From NCBI RefSeq assembly GCF_040120695.1, contig NZ_JBEEAC010000022.1:1-64000 (forward strand): a DNA stretch of 64,000 nt, written 5' to 3'. Position numbers and translations under genes: made by a program. Numbering within the stretch: the stretch's first letter is position 1; each line of letters begins with the position of its first letter. Positions 55,856-64,000 of this stretch are shown piece by piece. The notes under the pieces are model-generated. The model saw only the letters and a program-made list of their open reading frames with translations. It ran no database searches and was not told where the DNA came from. Source of the stretch: Plantactinospora sp040120695. Lineage in GTDB: Bacteria > Actinomycetota > Actinomycetes > Mycobacteriales > Micromonosporaceae.

Positions 55856-57634
55856 GTGGACGGCACCGAGACCGGCTGGGGCCGGCCGGCGGAATCAGCG
55901 CCGCGTTGGCGGGCGCTGCTCGACCGGGCTCTGCACGGTGGCCGGACCGACGAGCAGCAGGTTCCCGACGAGCGACCCGGGTCGGGCCCGGCCGCCGACG
56001 GCGGGCGTACCGCCGGCCGGCACCCCGGCAACGGCCATCCGGGCGGGCCCGACGCCGACCCCTGGACATCGTCTCCCGGTCACCCGCCCGCGCCCGGCTA
56101 TCCACCCTCGTCCGGGTACGCCGCCGGGGCCGGTCATCCGGGGGAGTCCCGTTACGCCGCTCTGGAGAGCGGTTACCGGCCCGATCCCGGATTCGGCGGC
56201 GGGCGCCCGCCCGAGCCCGGCTATCGACCGGGCCCCGGCCATCCCGCCGAGCCCGGCTATCGGCCCGGCCCCGGCCATCCCGCCGAGCCCGGCTATCGGT
56301 CCGGCCCGGAGCACCGGCCGGGCGCCGACCGGCGGGAGCCCGACCACCCGGGCGGAGGTTACGGACGCGACCCCGGCTTCCGGCCAGACCCGGAGTCCTT
56401 CCGGCCAGAGCCCGGCTACCGGCCCGAACCGGTGGAACCCTACCGGCCCGAACCGGCTGGCCCGGACTTTCCCGGCGAGTCCCGCTACGCCGCGCTCGGC
56501 GGTGGCTACCAGCCCTCGCCGCCGGTGGTACCGGCGCCGCGTCCGGCCCTGCCGGGCGCGCCGGCCCCGGCCCGCCGCCCCGACCCGGGCGCCGGGTCGG
56601 CCCTGCCGCAGCGGGCGGCGCCGGCCCCGGCCACCGGCCGGTCGGTTCCGGCACCGCGTAGCGCGCTGGCGCCGTCGGCCGCCCCGCCGATCGTCCCGGT
56701 ACCTGCCCCGGCACCGGGGCATCCGCCGGCCGCCGGCTATCCGGCGACGGACATCGGGTACGCCCCGGTGTCCCGCCGGGCCAGCGTCGAGCCGTATCCG
56801 AGCCGGCAGCAGCGTTCGGCCGACCCCGAGGTGGAACGCGCCCGGAACGTGCTCCGCCGCGAACTCGGCTCTCCCCGGGTGATCGCCTTCGCCAACCCGA
56901 AGGGCGGCGTGCACAAGACCACGGCGACGGTGCTCGCCGCCGCGACGGTGGGCAGCGTACGCGGCCGTGGCGTCCTCGCCTGGGACGACAACGAGCTGCG
57001 CGGCACCCTCGGACTGCGGGCCGGCAGCGCCCGGCACGCCCGGACGATCCGGCACCTGGTCGCCGACCTGATCGAGATCGAGGTGCTGCCCAGCACCCAG
57101 CTGATCGACCGGCTCGACGACTACCTCCGGCACGCCTCCGACGGCTCGTACGACGTGCTGGCCGGCGAGGAGAGCCCCCGGTTCGCCCAGCGTCTCGACC
57201 AGCACACCGTCCGGCGGGTGCTGGAACTGCTCCGCCGCACCCACGACGTGATCTGTGTGGACACCGGCAACAACGTGGAGAGTTCCAACTGGCAGACGGT
57301 GCTGCGCGCCGCCGACCAACTGGTGGTCACCACGGTGCCCCGGGAGGACGCCGCGTTCACCGCCGACTGGATGCTCGACCTGCTGCACGACATCGGCATG
57401 GGCGAGCTGGCGGACAACGCCGTCACCCTGCTCTCCTGCCCGACCCCGGGCCGGTCCCCGCTGCTCGACGACCTGAAGCGGCACTTCGCCACCCGGACCC
57501 GTGCGGTGGCGGTGGTGCCGTACGACCCGGCGCTGGAGACCGGCTCGTCGATCGAGTACGCCCAGCTGGCCCAGGAGACCCGGGACGCCTGGATGCAGGC
57601 GGCGTCGATGATGCTGGAGCCGTTCGCCCGCTGA
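55856..57634 (+). CDS. Proline-rich MinD/ParA-like ATPase
   Basis: A 592-aa protein. Residues 1-310 are a disordered Pro/Gly/Tyr-rich tail with 12-residue repeats of the PGYRPGPGHPAE type. The C-terminal P-loop ATPase has a deviant Walker A, K349-G-G-V-H-K-T-T, in which His353 replaces the usual Gly; a switch-like WDDNELRGTLG and a Walker B-like VICVDTGNN follow. The architecture resembles ESX-associated EspI and other Pro-rich ParA proteins of actinobacteria. GGAGGGG lies six bases before GTG 55856. No parB-like gene is next to it, so a chromosome-partition role is doubtful. Confidence 0.8.
   Translation: MDGTETGWGRPAESAPRWRALLDRALHGGRTDEQQVPDERPGSGPAADGGRTAGRHPGNGHPGGPDADPWTSSPGHPPAPGYPPSSGYAAGAGHPGESRYAALESGYRPDPGFGGGRPPEPGYRPGPGHPAEPGYRPGPGHPAEPGYRSGPEHRPGADRREPDHPGGGYGRDPGFRPDPESFRPEPGYRPEPVEPYRPEPAGPDFPGESRYAALGGGYQPSPPVVPAPRPALPGAPAPARRPDPGAGSALPQRAAPAPATGRSVPAPRSALAPSAAPPIVPVPAPAPGHPPAAGYPATDIGYAPVSRRASVEPYPSRQQRSADPEVERARNVLRRELGSPRVIAFANPKGGVHKTTATVLAAATVGSVRGRGVLAWDDNELRGTLGLRAGSARHARTIRHLVADLIEIEVLPSTQLIDRLDDYLRHASDGSYDVLAGEESPRFAQRLDQHTVRRVLELLRRTHDVICVDTGNNVESSNWQTVLRAADQLVVTTVPREDAAFTADWMLDLLHDIGMGELADNAVTLLSCPTPGRSPLLDDLKRHFATRTRAVAVVPYDPALETGSSIEYAQLAQETRDAWMQAASMMLEPFAR
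56213..56314 (+). repeat. 36-bp in-frame tandem repeat in the ATPase tail
   Basis: Units at 56213-56248 and 56249-56284 differ by two bases and a third partial unit follows from 56285. They encode 12-residue EPGYRPGPGHPA-like blocks, giving a tyrosine every 12 residues in the disordered tail. Confidence 0.8.
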
Positions 57635-58049
57635 CCCGCCGCCGCGCCGCGGGAAGCTCGCGCTCTACCCGGGAAGACTCGCGCTCTACCCGGGAAAGAG
57701 TGGCCGTCCGGTGGGTATGGGCCACTCCTTCCCGTCAGTAGTGCGATCACTCCGCAGCAGTGCGATCACTCCGCGACGGATCGGGTGGGGTGGAATGTGG
57801 GACAGCTCGCCTGGTCGGGTGTCAAGCCTGGAGAGAGACGGGCCCTGGGGCTAGGCTCGGTGGCCGGCAGCCGCGCCGGCGGGGTCCGACCCCGTGCCGG
57901 GGGCGCACGGTTCGCGCCGTCCGGCCCGCACCTGGCCGGCGTCGCGCGGTGCTGCCGTTTGGGGGATGCGTCGCTGGGTGACCGGCAGCCGCCGTCGACC
58001 TTTCCGTCGGCGGGCCGGCCGGCGGCCGCGTGAGGGAAGGGGGCCCTGG
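57635..58049 (+). other. 415-bp gap before dnaE1: hairpin and two short tandem duplications
   Basis: A 20/21-bp duplication lies at 57652-57694 (core TCGCGCTCTACCCGG). Then comes a hairpin, GAGTGGCC (57698-57705) with GGCCACTC (57720-57727), probably terminating the ATPase gene. A 19-bp direct repeat follows at 57736-57754 and 57755-57773, each holding AGTG-CGAT-CACT, which may be an operator pair for dnaE1. A weak -10 candidate (TAGGCT) is at 57852. Nothing else is recognisable, and no gene is supported. Confidence 0.5.
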
Positions 58050-61000
58050 GTGTCTGACTCGTTCGTGCACCTGCACGTGCACACCGAGTATTCGATGCTC
58101 GACGGGGCAGCCCGGCTCAAGGAGTTGTTCGCCGAGACCGCCCGGCTCGGCATGCCGGCGCTGGCGATGACCGACCATGGCAACCTCTTCGGCGCGTACG
58201 ACTTCCACAAGCAGGCCAAGGCCGCCGGGGTGAAGCCGATCATCGGGGTGGAGAGCTACCTCACCCCGGGGACGGATCGACGGGACCGGACCCGGGTCCG
58301 GTGGGCCGACGGTGGCGAGAACGACGTCTCCGGTGGGGGCGCGTACACGCACATGACGATGATCGCCGCCGACGTGGACGGCCTGCGGAACCTGTTCCGG
58401 CTGAACTCGCGGTCGAGTCTGGAGGGTTACTACTTCAAGCCGCGGGCGGACCGGGAACTGCTGCACCAGTACGGCAAGGGGATCATCGCCACCACCGGCT
58501 GCCCCTCCGGGGAGGTGCAGACCTGGCTGCGGATCGGGAACTTCGACAAGGCGTGCGAGTCGGCGGCGGAGTTCCGGGACATCTTCGGGGCGGAGAACTA
58601 CTACCTGGAGGTGATGGATCACGGGCTCGACATCGAGACCCGGATCCGGCAGGACCTGATCCGGCTGGGCAAGAGGCTCAACCTGAAGCCGGTGGCCACC
58701 AACGACCTGCACTACACCTACGACAAGGACGCGGACGCGCACGAGGTGCTGCTCTGCGTGCAGTCCGGGTCGACGCTGGCCGACCCGAAGCGGTTCAAGT
58801 TCGACGCCCGGGACTTCTACCTGAAGTCGGCGGCCGAGATGCGCACGTTGTGGGACTCCGAGGTGCCGGGGGCCTGCGACAGCACGCTGGAGATCGCCGA
58901 GCGGATCGGTGACTACTCCGAGCTGTTCGCGTCGCGCAACCTGATGCCGCAGTTCCCGGTGCCGGCGGGGGAGACCGAGGAGACGTTCCTGCGCAAGGAG
59001 GTGCTGCGCGGGCTGGAGCGGCGGTTCCCGGGCGGGGTGCCGGAGGACCGGCGCCGGCAGGCCGAGTACGAGCTCGACGTGATCCTCAAGATGGGCTTCC
59101 CGGGCTACTTCCTGGTCGTCGCCGACCTGGTCGCGTATGCGAAGCGGGAGGGGATCCGGGTCGGGCCGGGGCGTGGTTCGGCCGCGGGCGCACTGATCGC
59201 GTACGCGCTCGGCATCACCGAGTTGGACCCGATGGCGCACGGCCTGCTCTTCGAGCGGTTCCTCAACCCCGACCGGGTGTCGATGCCCGACATCGACATG
59301 GACTTCGACGAGCGTAGGCGCGGCGACATGATCCGTTACGCCACGGAGAAGTACGGCGAGGAGCGGGTCGCGCAGATCATCACGTACGGCACGATCAAGG
59401 CGAAGGCGGCGATCAAGGACGCGGCCCGGGTCCTGGGGTACCCGTTCGCGATGGGTGACCGGATCACCAAGGCGATGCCCCCGGCGGTGATGGGCAAGGA
59501 CATCCCGCTCGGCGGCATCTTCGACCCCGGCCACCCGCGCTATCCGGAGGCGGCCGAGTTCCGGCAGCTCTATGACGGCGACGGCGAGGTACGCAAGGTC
59601 GTCGACACCGCCAAGGGCCTGGAGGGGCTGAAGCGGCAGTGGGGGGTGCACGCGGCCGGGGTGATCCTGTCCCGGGATCCGCTGGTCGACGTGCTGCCGA
59701 TCCAGAAGCGGGAGCAGGACGGCTCGATCATCACTCAGTGGGACATGGGTGCCTGCGAGACCATCGGCCTGCTCAAGATGGACTTCCTCGGCCTGCGCAA
59801 CCTGACCATCATGGACGACGCTCTGGAGGCGATCCGGGAGAACCGGGGCGAGGAGCTGGTCCTGGAGGACCTGCCGCTGGACGACAAGGCGACCTACGCC
59901 CTGCTCGGCCGGGGTGACACCCTCGGGGTGTTCCAGTTCGACGGCGGTCCGATGCGGGCGCTGCTGCGGTCGATGGCGCCGGACAACTTCGAGGACATCT
60001 CGGCGGTCGGCGCGCTCTACCGGCCCGGCCCGATGGGTGCGAACGCGCACAACGAGTACGCCGACCGCAAGAACAACCGCAAGCCGGTGGTGCCGATCCA
60101 CCCCGAGCTCGCCGAGTCGTTGCAGGACATCCTGGGTGACACCTACGGGCTGATCGTCTACCAGGAGCAGGTCATGGCGATCGCGCAGAAGGTGGCCGGG
60201 TACTCGCTCGGCAAGGCCGACCTGCTGCGTCGGGCGATGGGCAAGAAGAAGAAGGAGATCCTCGACAAGGAGTTCGCCCCGTTCGCCGCCGGGATGAAGG
60301 AGAACGGCTACAGCGACGCGGCGATCAAGACGCTCTGGGACATCCTGGTCCCGTTCTCCGACTACGCGTTCAACAAGGCGCACAGCGCCGCGTACGGGGT
60401 GGTCTCCTACTGGACCGCCTACCTGAAGGCGAACTATCCGGCGGAGTACATGAGCGCGCTGCTCACCTCCGTCGGCGACGACAAGGACAAGTCGGCGGTC
60501 TACCTGGCCGAATGCCGGCGGATGGGCATCAAGGTGCTGCCGCCGGACGTCAACGAGTCCAGCGCCCGGTTCGCCGCGGTCGGCACCGACATCCGGTTCG
60601 GGCTGGCCGCCGTCCGCAACGTCGGCGCGAACGTGGTCGAGTCGATCCGCCGGTCCCGCAGGGAGAAGGGCAACTTCACCGACTTCTACGACTACCTGCG
60701 CAAGGTCGACGCGGTGGCCTGCAACAAGAAGACCGTCGAATCGCTGATCAAGGCGGGTGCCTTCGACTCGCTCGGGCACACCCGCAAGGGGCTGCTCGCC
60801 GTACACACCGACGCGATCGACTCGTTCATCGCGCTCAAGCGCAACGAGGCGGTCGGCCAGTACGACCTCTTCGGCGACGCGTTCGGCGGCGGGAGCGACG
60901 GCGACTCCGGCGGCGGCATGGTGGTGACCCCGCCGATCCCGACCGGCGAGTGGGACAAGACCGACCTGCTCACCTTCGAACGCGAGATGCTCGGCCTCTA

Positions 61001-61589
61001 CGTCTCCGACCATCCGCTCTTCGGCGTCGAGCACGTGCTCGCCGCCGCCGCCGACATGTCCATCGCGGCGCTGGCCGAGGAGGGCGGTGTCGCCGACGGG
61101 CAGGTGGTCAACCTGGCAGGCATCCTCTCCGGGGTGCAGCGTCGGATCACCAAGCAGGGCCGGGCCTGGGCCTCGGCGACCCTGGAGGACCTCGGCGGCG
61201 CGGTCGAGGTGCTCTTCTTCCCGAACACCTACGAGTTGGTCGGGCAGTACATCGCCGAGGACGCGATCGTGGTGGTCAAGGGCCGGATCGACCGCCGCGA
61301 CGACCAGCCCCGGCTGATGGCGATGGACCTCTCGATGCCCGACATCACCGCGGCCGACGAGGTCAAGCCGGTGGTGCTGGCCCTGCCGCCGTCCCGCTGC
61401 ACGCCACCGCTGGTGGAACGGTTGCGCGAGGTGCTGACCAGCCATCCGGGCTCGGCCGAGGTGCACGTCAAACTCGTCAACGGCTCCCGGGCCACCCTGC
61501 TGCGGCTCAGCCCGCTCCGGGTCGCCCCCACCACCGCGCTGATGGCCGACCTCAAGGCGCTGCTCGGGCCGAGCGCCGTCGTGGGCTGA
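58050..61589 (+). CDS. dnaE1: DNA polymerase III subunit alpha, replicative DnaE1
   Basis: The replicative C-family polymerase (1179 aa). The PHP domain opens the protein (FVHLHVHTEYSMLDGAARL) and keeps metal-binding residues (MTDHGNLFG), so proofreading activity is plausible as in mycobacterial DnaE1. Catalytic aspartates are D414, D416 and D418 in MPDIDMDFDERRR. The fingers, a beta-clamp-binding motif (GQYDLFG near residue 936), and a C-terminal OB-fold (VVNLAGILSGVQRRITKQG) follow. GTG 58050 has GGAAGGGGG about eight bases upstream. It is distinguished from dnaE2 by length and by the clamp motif. Confidence 0.96.
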   Translation: MSDSFVHLHVHTEYSMLDGAARLKELFAETARLGMPALAMTDHGNLFGAYDFHKQAKAAGVKPIIGVESYLTPGTDRRDRTRVRWADGGENDVSGGGAYTHMTMIAADVDGLRNLFRLNSRSSLEGYYFKPRADRELLHQYGKGIIATTGCPSGEVQTWLRIGNFDKACESAAEFRDIFGAENYYLEVMDHGLDIETRIRQDLIRLGKRLNLKPVATNDLHYTYDKDADAHEVLLCVQSGSTLADPKRFKFDARDFYLKSAAEMRTLWDSEVPGACDSTLEIAERIGDYSELFASRNLMPQFPVPAGETEETFLRKEVLRGLERRFPGGVPEDRRRQAEYELDVILKMGFPGYFLVVADLVAYAKREGIRVGPGRGSAAGALIAYALGITELDPMAHGLLFERFLNPDRVSMPDIDMDFDERRRGDMIRYATEKYGEERVAQIITYGTIKAKAAIKDAARVLGYPFAMGDRITKAMPPAVMGKDIPLGGIFDPGHPRYPEAAEFRQLYDGDGEVRKVVDTAKGLEGLKRQWGVHAAGVILSRDPLVDVLPIQKREQDGSIITQWDMGACETIGLLKMDFLGLRNLTIMDDALEAIRENRGEELVLEDLPLDDKATYALLGRGDTLGVFQFDGGPMRALLRSMAPDNFEDISAVGALYRPGPMGANAHNEYADRKNNRKPVVPIHPELAESLQDILGDTYGLIVYQEQVMAIAQKVAGYSLGKADLLRRAMGKKKKEILDKEFAPFAAGMKENGYSDAAIKTLWDILVPFSDYAFNKAHSAAYGVVSYWTAYLKANYPAEYMSALLTSVGDDKDKSAVYLAECRRMGIKVLPPDVNESSARFAAVGTDIRFGLAAVRNVGANVVESIRRSRREKGNFTDFYDYLRKVDAVACNKKTVESLIKAGAFDSLGHTRKGLLAVHTDAIDSFIALKRNEAVGQYDLFGDAFGGGSDGDSGGGMVVTPPIPTGEWDKTDLLTFEREMLGLYVSDHPLFGVEHVLAAAADMSIAALAEEGGVADGQVVNLAGILSGVQRRITKQGRAWASATLEDLGGAVEVLFFPNTYELVGQYIAEDAIVVVKGRIDRRDDQPRLMAMDLSMPDITAADEVKPVVLALPPSRCTPPLVERLREVLTSHPGSAEVHVKLVNGSRATLLRLSPLRVAPTTALMADLKALLGPSAVVG

Positions 61590-61636
61590 GCTTCGCGCGG
61601 TGGCGCGGCGCTTTGTGCGCGCCGAGTGTCGTGATA

Positions 61637-61666
61637 GCGACAACCACTGCGCACACAAACTACGGT
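61637..61666 (+). promoter_or_regulatory. Promoter of the AbiEi/endonuclease-like gene
   Basis: GCGACA (61637-61642), an 18-bp spacer and TACGGT (61661-61666) repeat the arrangement seen at the leuS leader. Transcription would start near 61673, supporting the GTG at 61678 as the start codon rather than an earlier in-frame GTG at 61600. Confidence 0.5.
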
Positions 61667-61677
61667 TTGATCAGTGG

Positions 61678-62622
61678 GTGCGGGACGGGGCTGGCGGACT
61701 GGAGTGGTTGCTGTTCGAGCAGGCGGGGGTGGTCACCTGGAGTCAGGCGGTCGCGGAGCTGACTCCCTCGAAGGTGCGGCACCTGCTCAACACCGGCCGC
61801 TGGCGCCGGGTGTCCCACAATGTGCTGGTCACGCAGGGCGGCCAGTTCACGCGGGAACAGCAGTGGTGGGTGGCGGTGCTCGCCGCTGGTGACGGCGCGC
61901 TGCTCGCCGGTCTGGCGTCGGCCCGCGCCGGCGGGCTGCGGGGGACGTGGCGCAGCGATGTGGTCGACGTGCTCGTTCCGTACGGCAAGAGGGCTCCGAA
62001 CCTGCTGCGCCGGCTGCCGTTGGGTCTGCCGGCCGTACGGGTACGCCGAACTCGGCACCTGCCCGAGGCTGACCGTCAGCGGGGCCGGCCCGATCGCACC
62101 ACGATGGCTCGGGCCCTCGTCGACGCGGCACAGTGGGCGCCCACCGACGACGAGGCGCAGACGATCCTCGCGGCCGGTTGCCAGCAACGCCGGGTCACGC
62201 CGGCCGAAATCGACGCGGTGATCGAGCGGATGCCTCGGCTGCGACGTCGGGCGCTGATGCGACAGACGATGGCAGACGTGGCGGGTGGAGCGGAGGCGCT
62301 TTCCGAGATCGACTTCATCCGGCTCTGCCGCCGACACCGGTTGCCGTCGCCAGATCAGCAGGAGCGTCGCAGGGACGCCAGCGGTCGGGCCCGCTATCTC
62401 GACGCCTACTGGCGGCGGTGGCGGCTGCACGCGGAGGTCGACGGCGCGCACCACATGGAGGCCCGACACTGGGCCGCGGACCTGCGGCGCCAGAACGAAA
62501 TCTGGGTGGCCGGCGACCGCATTCTGCGCTTCACCGCCTTCGACGTGCGCCGCAAACCCGAGTACGTGGCGGCACAGGTGCGCGCCGCGCTCGAAGCCGC
62601 TGGCTGGCGCGAGAGTCCGTGA
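61678..62622 (+). CDS. AbiEi-like winged-helix protein with C-terminal endonuclease-like domain
   Basis: A 314-aa protein. The N-terminal winged helix (LLFEQAGVVTWSQAVAELTPSKVRHLLNTGRWRRV) is like type IV antitoxins of the AbiEi family. The C-terminus resembles DUF559/Vsr-type nucleases (YLDAYWRRWRLHAEVDGAHHM, then QNEIWVAGDRILRFTAFDVRRKP), with Asp and Glu in plausible catalytic places. No partner AbiEii-type toxin is adjacent. Such solo proteins are common and multicopy in actinobacteria; their function is unknown. Confidence 0.8.
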   Translation: MRDGAGGLEWLLFEQAGVVTWSQAVAELTPSKVRHLLNTGRWRRVSHNVLVTQGGQFTREQQWWVAVLAAGDGALLAGLASARAGGLRGTWRSDVVDVLVPYGKRAPNLLRRLPLGLPAVRVRRTRHLPEADRQRGRPDRTTMARALVDAAQWAPTDDEAQTILAAGCQQRRVTPAEIDAVIERMPRLRRRALMRQTMADVAGGAEALSEIDFIRLCRRHRLPSPDQQERRRDASGRARYLDAYWRRWRLHAEVDGAHHMEARHWAADLRRQNEIWVAGDRILRFTAFDVRRKPEYVAAQVRAALEAAGWRESP

Positions 62623-62760
62623 CCACTTTCTGGCCGGCGTACGACCAGCGTACGGGCCGGATCGCATTGACCGGAGGACATCGCGCTGCCTCGGAAGCAG
62701 GTTGGGTGGTTTCCTGTACCGGGCCCCCCAGTGCTGGGCCGGGCCTGAGAGGATCATTCG

Positions 62761-63681
62761 GTGAGTCCGGCAACCTCCCGCCCCGACGGCCCGTTCGGCG
62801 ATGGCGACGACGACCGCCCCCAGCCAACTTCAACTCCGGCTGCCCGCTCCGATCACGACGGCCCCGACGCCGCGCTGCGGGCGGACGCGCTGGACGCCGG
62901 ACCGGTGGGCGCCGGACCGGTGGGCGTCGGGGTGCCGCCGGAAACGCCGGCTGGCTCGTACGGCTCTGGGCCCGCGGACGGCCCCGGATCGGCCCCTCCG
63001 CTCGGGAACCCCGTCGTCCCGCCTCCGGTCGGCGGCGATCCGGCCCCTCGACTGGTCCGGGGCCGGGCGGTACACGTCGGTGCGCTGCTGGTGTTGATCC
63101 TGCTGGGGATTCCGTTCGGTCTGGTCTGGTCGGCGGTGTCCCCCGGTGTGCCGGTGGTGCAGACCGAGGACGGGGCGCTGCTCGGCGCGCCGCAGCCGGA
63201 GGAGTTCATCGCCGCCGACGCCTGGTTCAGCGTCCTCGGATTCGGTCTCGGAGTGCTGGCCGCGATCGCGATATGGCTGCTGCTGCGCCGCCACCGGGGC
63301 CCGGTCGGCATCCTGGTGGTGGTGCTCGGCATGCTCGGCGCGGCTGTGCTCGCCTGGCAGCTCGGTCGGCAGATCGGCCTGTCCGGCTACGAGCGGCTGC
63401 TCGCCAGCGCTCCGCCGGGAACGACGTTCAGCAAGCCGCCGGACCTGCACGGCGGGCAGTACGATCTGCTGCTCGGGTTCATCCCCGCCATTCAGGACCT
63501 GCTGGTGCCGGCATTCGGCGCCGCGGTGATGTACACCCTGCTGGCCGGCTGGTCCCGGTATCCCGGGCTGCGGCCCGACGCCGAGCCGGCGCCGGTCAGT
63601 TGGGACTCGCCGGCACCGCCAGCTCCGTCAGCGGCACCGGCACCGCACGCACCTGACGCAACAGAGCCGCCTCGCGATTGA
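62761..63681 (+). CDS. DUF2567-like membrane protein
   Basis: A 306-aa protein: a disordered Pro/Gly/Asp-rich N-terminus (about 100 residues) and four membrane segments (VGALLVLILLGIPFGLVWSAV, WFSVLGFGLGVLAAIAIWLLL, VGILVVVLGMLGAAVLAWQLG and LVPAFGAAVMYTLLAGWS). The loop with VVQTEDGALLGAPQPEEFIAADAWF resembles actinobacterial DUF2567 proteins. Function unknown. Its 3' end overlaps the convergent LON-domain gene by 86 bp. Confidence 0.8.
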   Translation: MSPATSRPDGPFGDGDDDRPQPTSTPAARSDHDGPDAALRADALDAGPVGAGPVGVGVPPETPAGSYGSGPADGPGSAPPLGNPVVPPPVGGDPAPRLVRGRAVHVGALLVLILLGIPFGLVWSAVSPGVPVVQTEDGALLGAPQPEEFIAADAWFSVLGFGLGVLAAIAIWLLLRRHRGPVGILVVVLGMLGAAVLAWQLGRQIGLSGYERLLASAPPGTTFSKPPDLHGGQYDLLLGFIPAIQDLLVPAFGAAVMYTLLAGWSRYPGLRPDAEPAPVSWDSPAPPAPSAAPAPHAPDATEPPRD

Positions 63682-64000
63682 GCAGCCGCAGCTCCGCGCT
63701 CAGCCGGCCGGCGGTGTCCGGCGTCGCCAGCAGCCGCTGCCGGTCGGCGAGGGTGAGCGCGGCGGTCGCGGCCACCAGGTGCGACAGTACGGTCGGGTCG
63801 TCCGGCAGCTGTTCGGAGATCTCCTCCTGGTCGTCCCGGACCAGCGTGAGGTAGCGCCGGAAGACCGCGAGCACCCGGGGCGCGAGCAGGTCGGCGAGCT
63901 GCTCCTGCCCGGCCGGCTCGGGCAGCCACTCCACCTCCGCGGTCAGGTACGGGGTGGGGCCCTCCTCGACGCGGGCGATCCGGAACCGTCGCCGGCCGAC
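63596..64000 (-). CDS. LON peptidase substrate-binding domain protein (5' end outside the window)
   Basis: A partial frame of 134 codons running off the window edge. The visible part reads RRRFRIARVEEGPTPYLTAEVE at the start, then a helical bundle with LPDDPTVLSHLVAATAALTLADRQRLLATPD and AELRLLNREAALL, typical of the stand-alone Lon N-terminal domain (PUA-like) found in actinobacteria without a protease domain. Role unknown. It converges on and overlaps the DUF2567-like gene. Confidence 0.85.
   Translation of the reverse strand, partial: VGRRRFRIARVEEGPTPYLTAEVEWLPEPAGQEQLADLLAPRVLAVFRRYLTLVRDDQEEISEQLPDDPTVLSHLVAATAALTLADRQRLLATPDTAGRLSAELRLLNREAALLRQVRAVPVPLTELAVPASPN

Noticed and set aside
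55856..57634. A parA chromosome-partition gene
   Set aside because: There is no parB neighbour, the Walker A is altered, and the long Pro/Tyr-rich tail is atypical for segregation ParA proteins.
61600..61677. An upstream GTG start for the AbiEi-like gene
   Set aside because: A promoter at 61637-61666 places the transcription start after this codon, and the extra 26 residues are not conserved-looking.
1..64000. tRNA or rRNA genes, prophage, insertion sequences or a replication origin
   Set aside because: No tRNA cloverleaf core, rRNA segment, transposase, integrase or DnaA-box cluster could be recognised on either strand.

Overview
The window is a high-GC actinobacterial chromosome segment, most likely from Micromonosporaceae (Micromonospora or a close relative). 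The evidence is the strong G/C third-position bias, many GTG starts, the division gene order ending in sepF-yggT-divIVA, a meso-diaminopimelate-type MurE, an amidating MurT/GatD pair, an ImuB/DnaE2 mutasome and mycobacteria-like -10 boxes. The genus is an inference. No phage, transposase, CRISPR array, rRNA or tRNA gene was found.

Layout. (1) 1-5.1 kb: a LexA-type box precedes imuB-dnaE2, the SOS mutagenesis pair. (2) 5.1-9.2 kb, minus strand: a tightly overlapping operon of ECF sigma factor, zinc-finger membrane anti-sigma factor, ABC ATPase and two membrane proteins. (3) 9.3-14.3 kb: a methyltransferase-phosphodiesterase pair, a TetR regulator facing an SRPBCC protein across two matching operators, dinB, and a DUF3040 protein. 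(4) 14.5-19.4 kb, minus: MoxR ATPase, DUF58 protein and transglutaminase. (5) 19.6-22.7 kb: leuS behind an apparent leucine attenuator with a probably leaderless leader peptide. (6) 22.7-27.0 kb: a phosphotransferase remnant, then a three-subunit molybdenum hydroxylase resembling PaoABC. (7) 27.2-30.1 kb, minus: murT-gatD and a VTT-domain membrane protein, divergent from the division cluster.

(8) 30.3-49.2 kb: the division and cell wall (dcw) cluster mraZ-rsmH-ftsL-ftsI-murE-murF-mraY-ftsW-murG-murC-ftsQ-ftsZ-yggS-sepF-yggT-divIVA. murD is absent from its usual place between mraY and ftsW, where a short tandem repeat lies instead. A three-copy 60-bp repeat sits between murG and murC and forms an open frame coupled to both. 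(9) 49.2-58 kb: a zinc-ribbon-like membrane protein, DUF167, a cation/proton antiporter, a TraR/DksA-like protein with a long leader, lspA with an apparent CTG start, an RluA-type pseudouridine synthase, a membrane-anchored protein and a proline-rich MinD/ParA-like ATPase. (10) 58-64 kb: dnaE1, a solo AbiEi/endonuclease-like protein, a DUF2567-like membrane protein and a partial LON-domain protein.

Functionally the window joins DNA replication and damage tolerance (DnaE1; DnaE2, ImuB, DinB) with septal peptidoglycan synthesis. MurE, MurF, MraY and MurG make lipid II, MurT/GatD amidate it, FtsW and FtsI polymerise it, and FtsZ, SepF and DivIVA place it. Two features recur: in-frame tandem repeats (unit lengths divisible by three) at gene joints or in N-terminal tails, and TANNNT -10 boxes exactly six bases before a start codon, which suggests leaderless transcripts.
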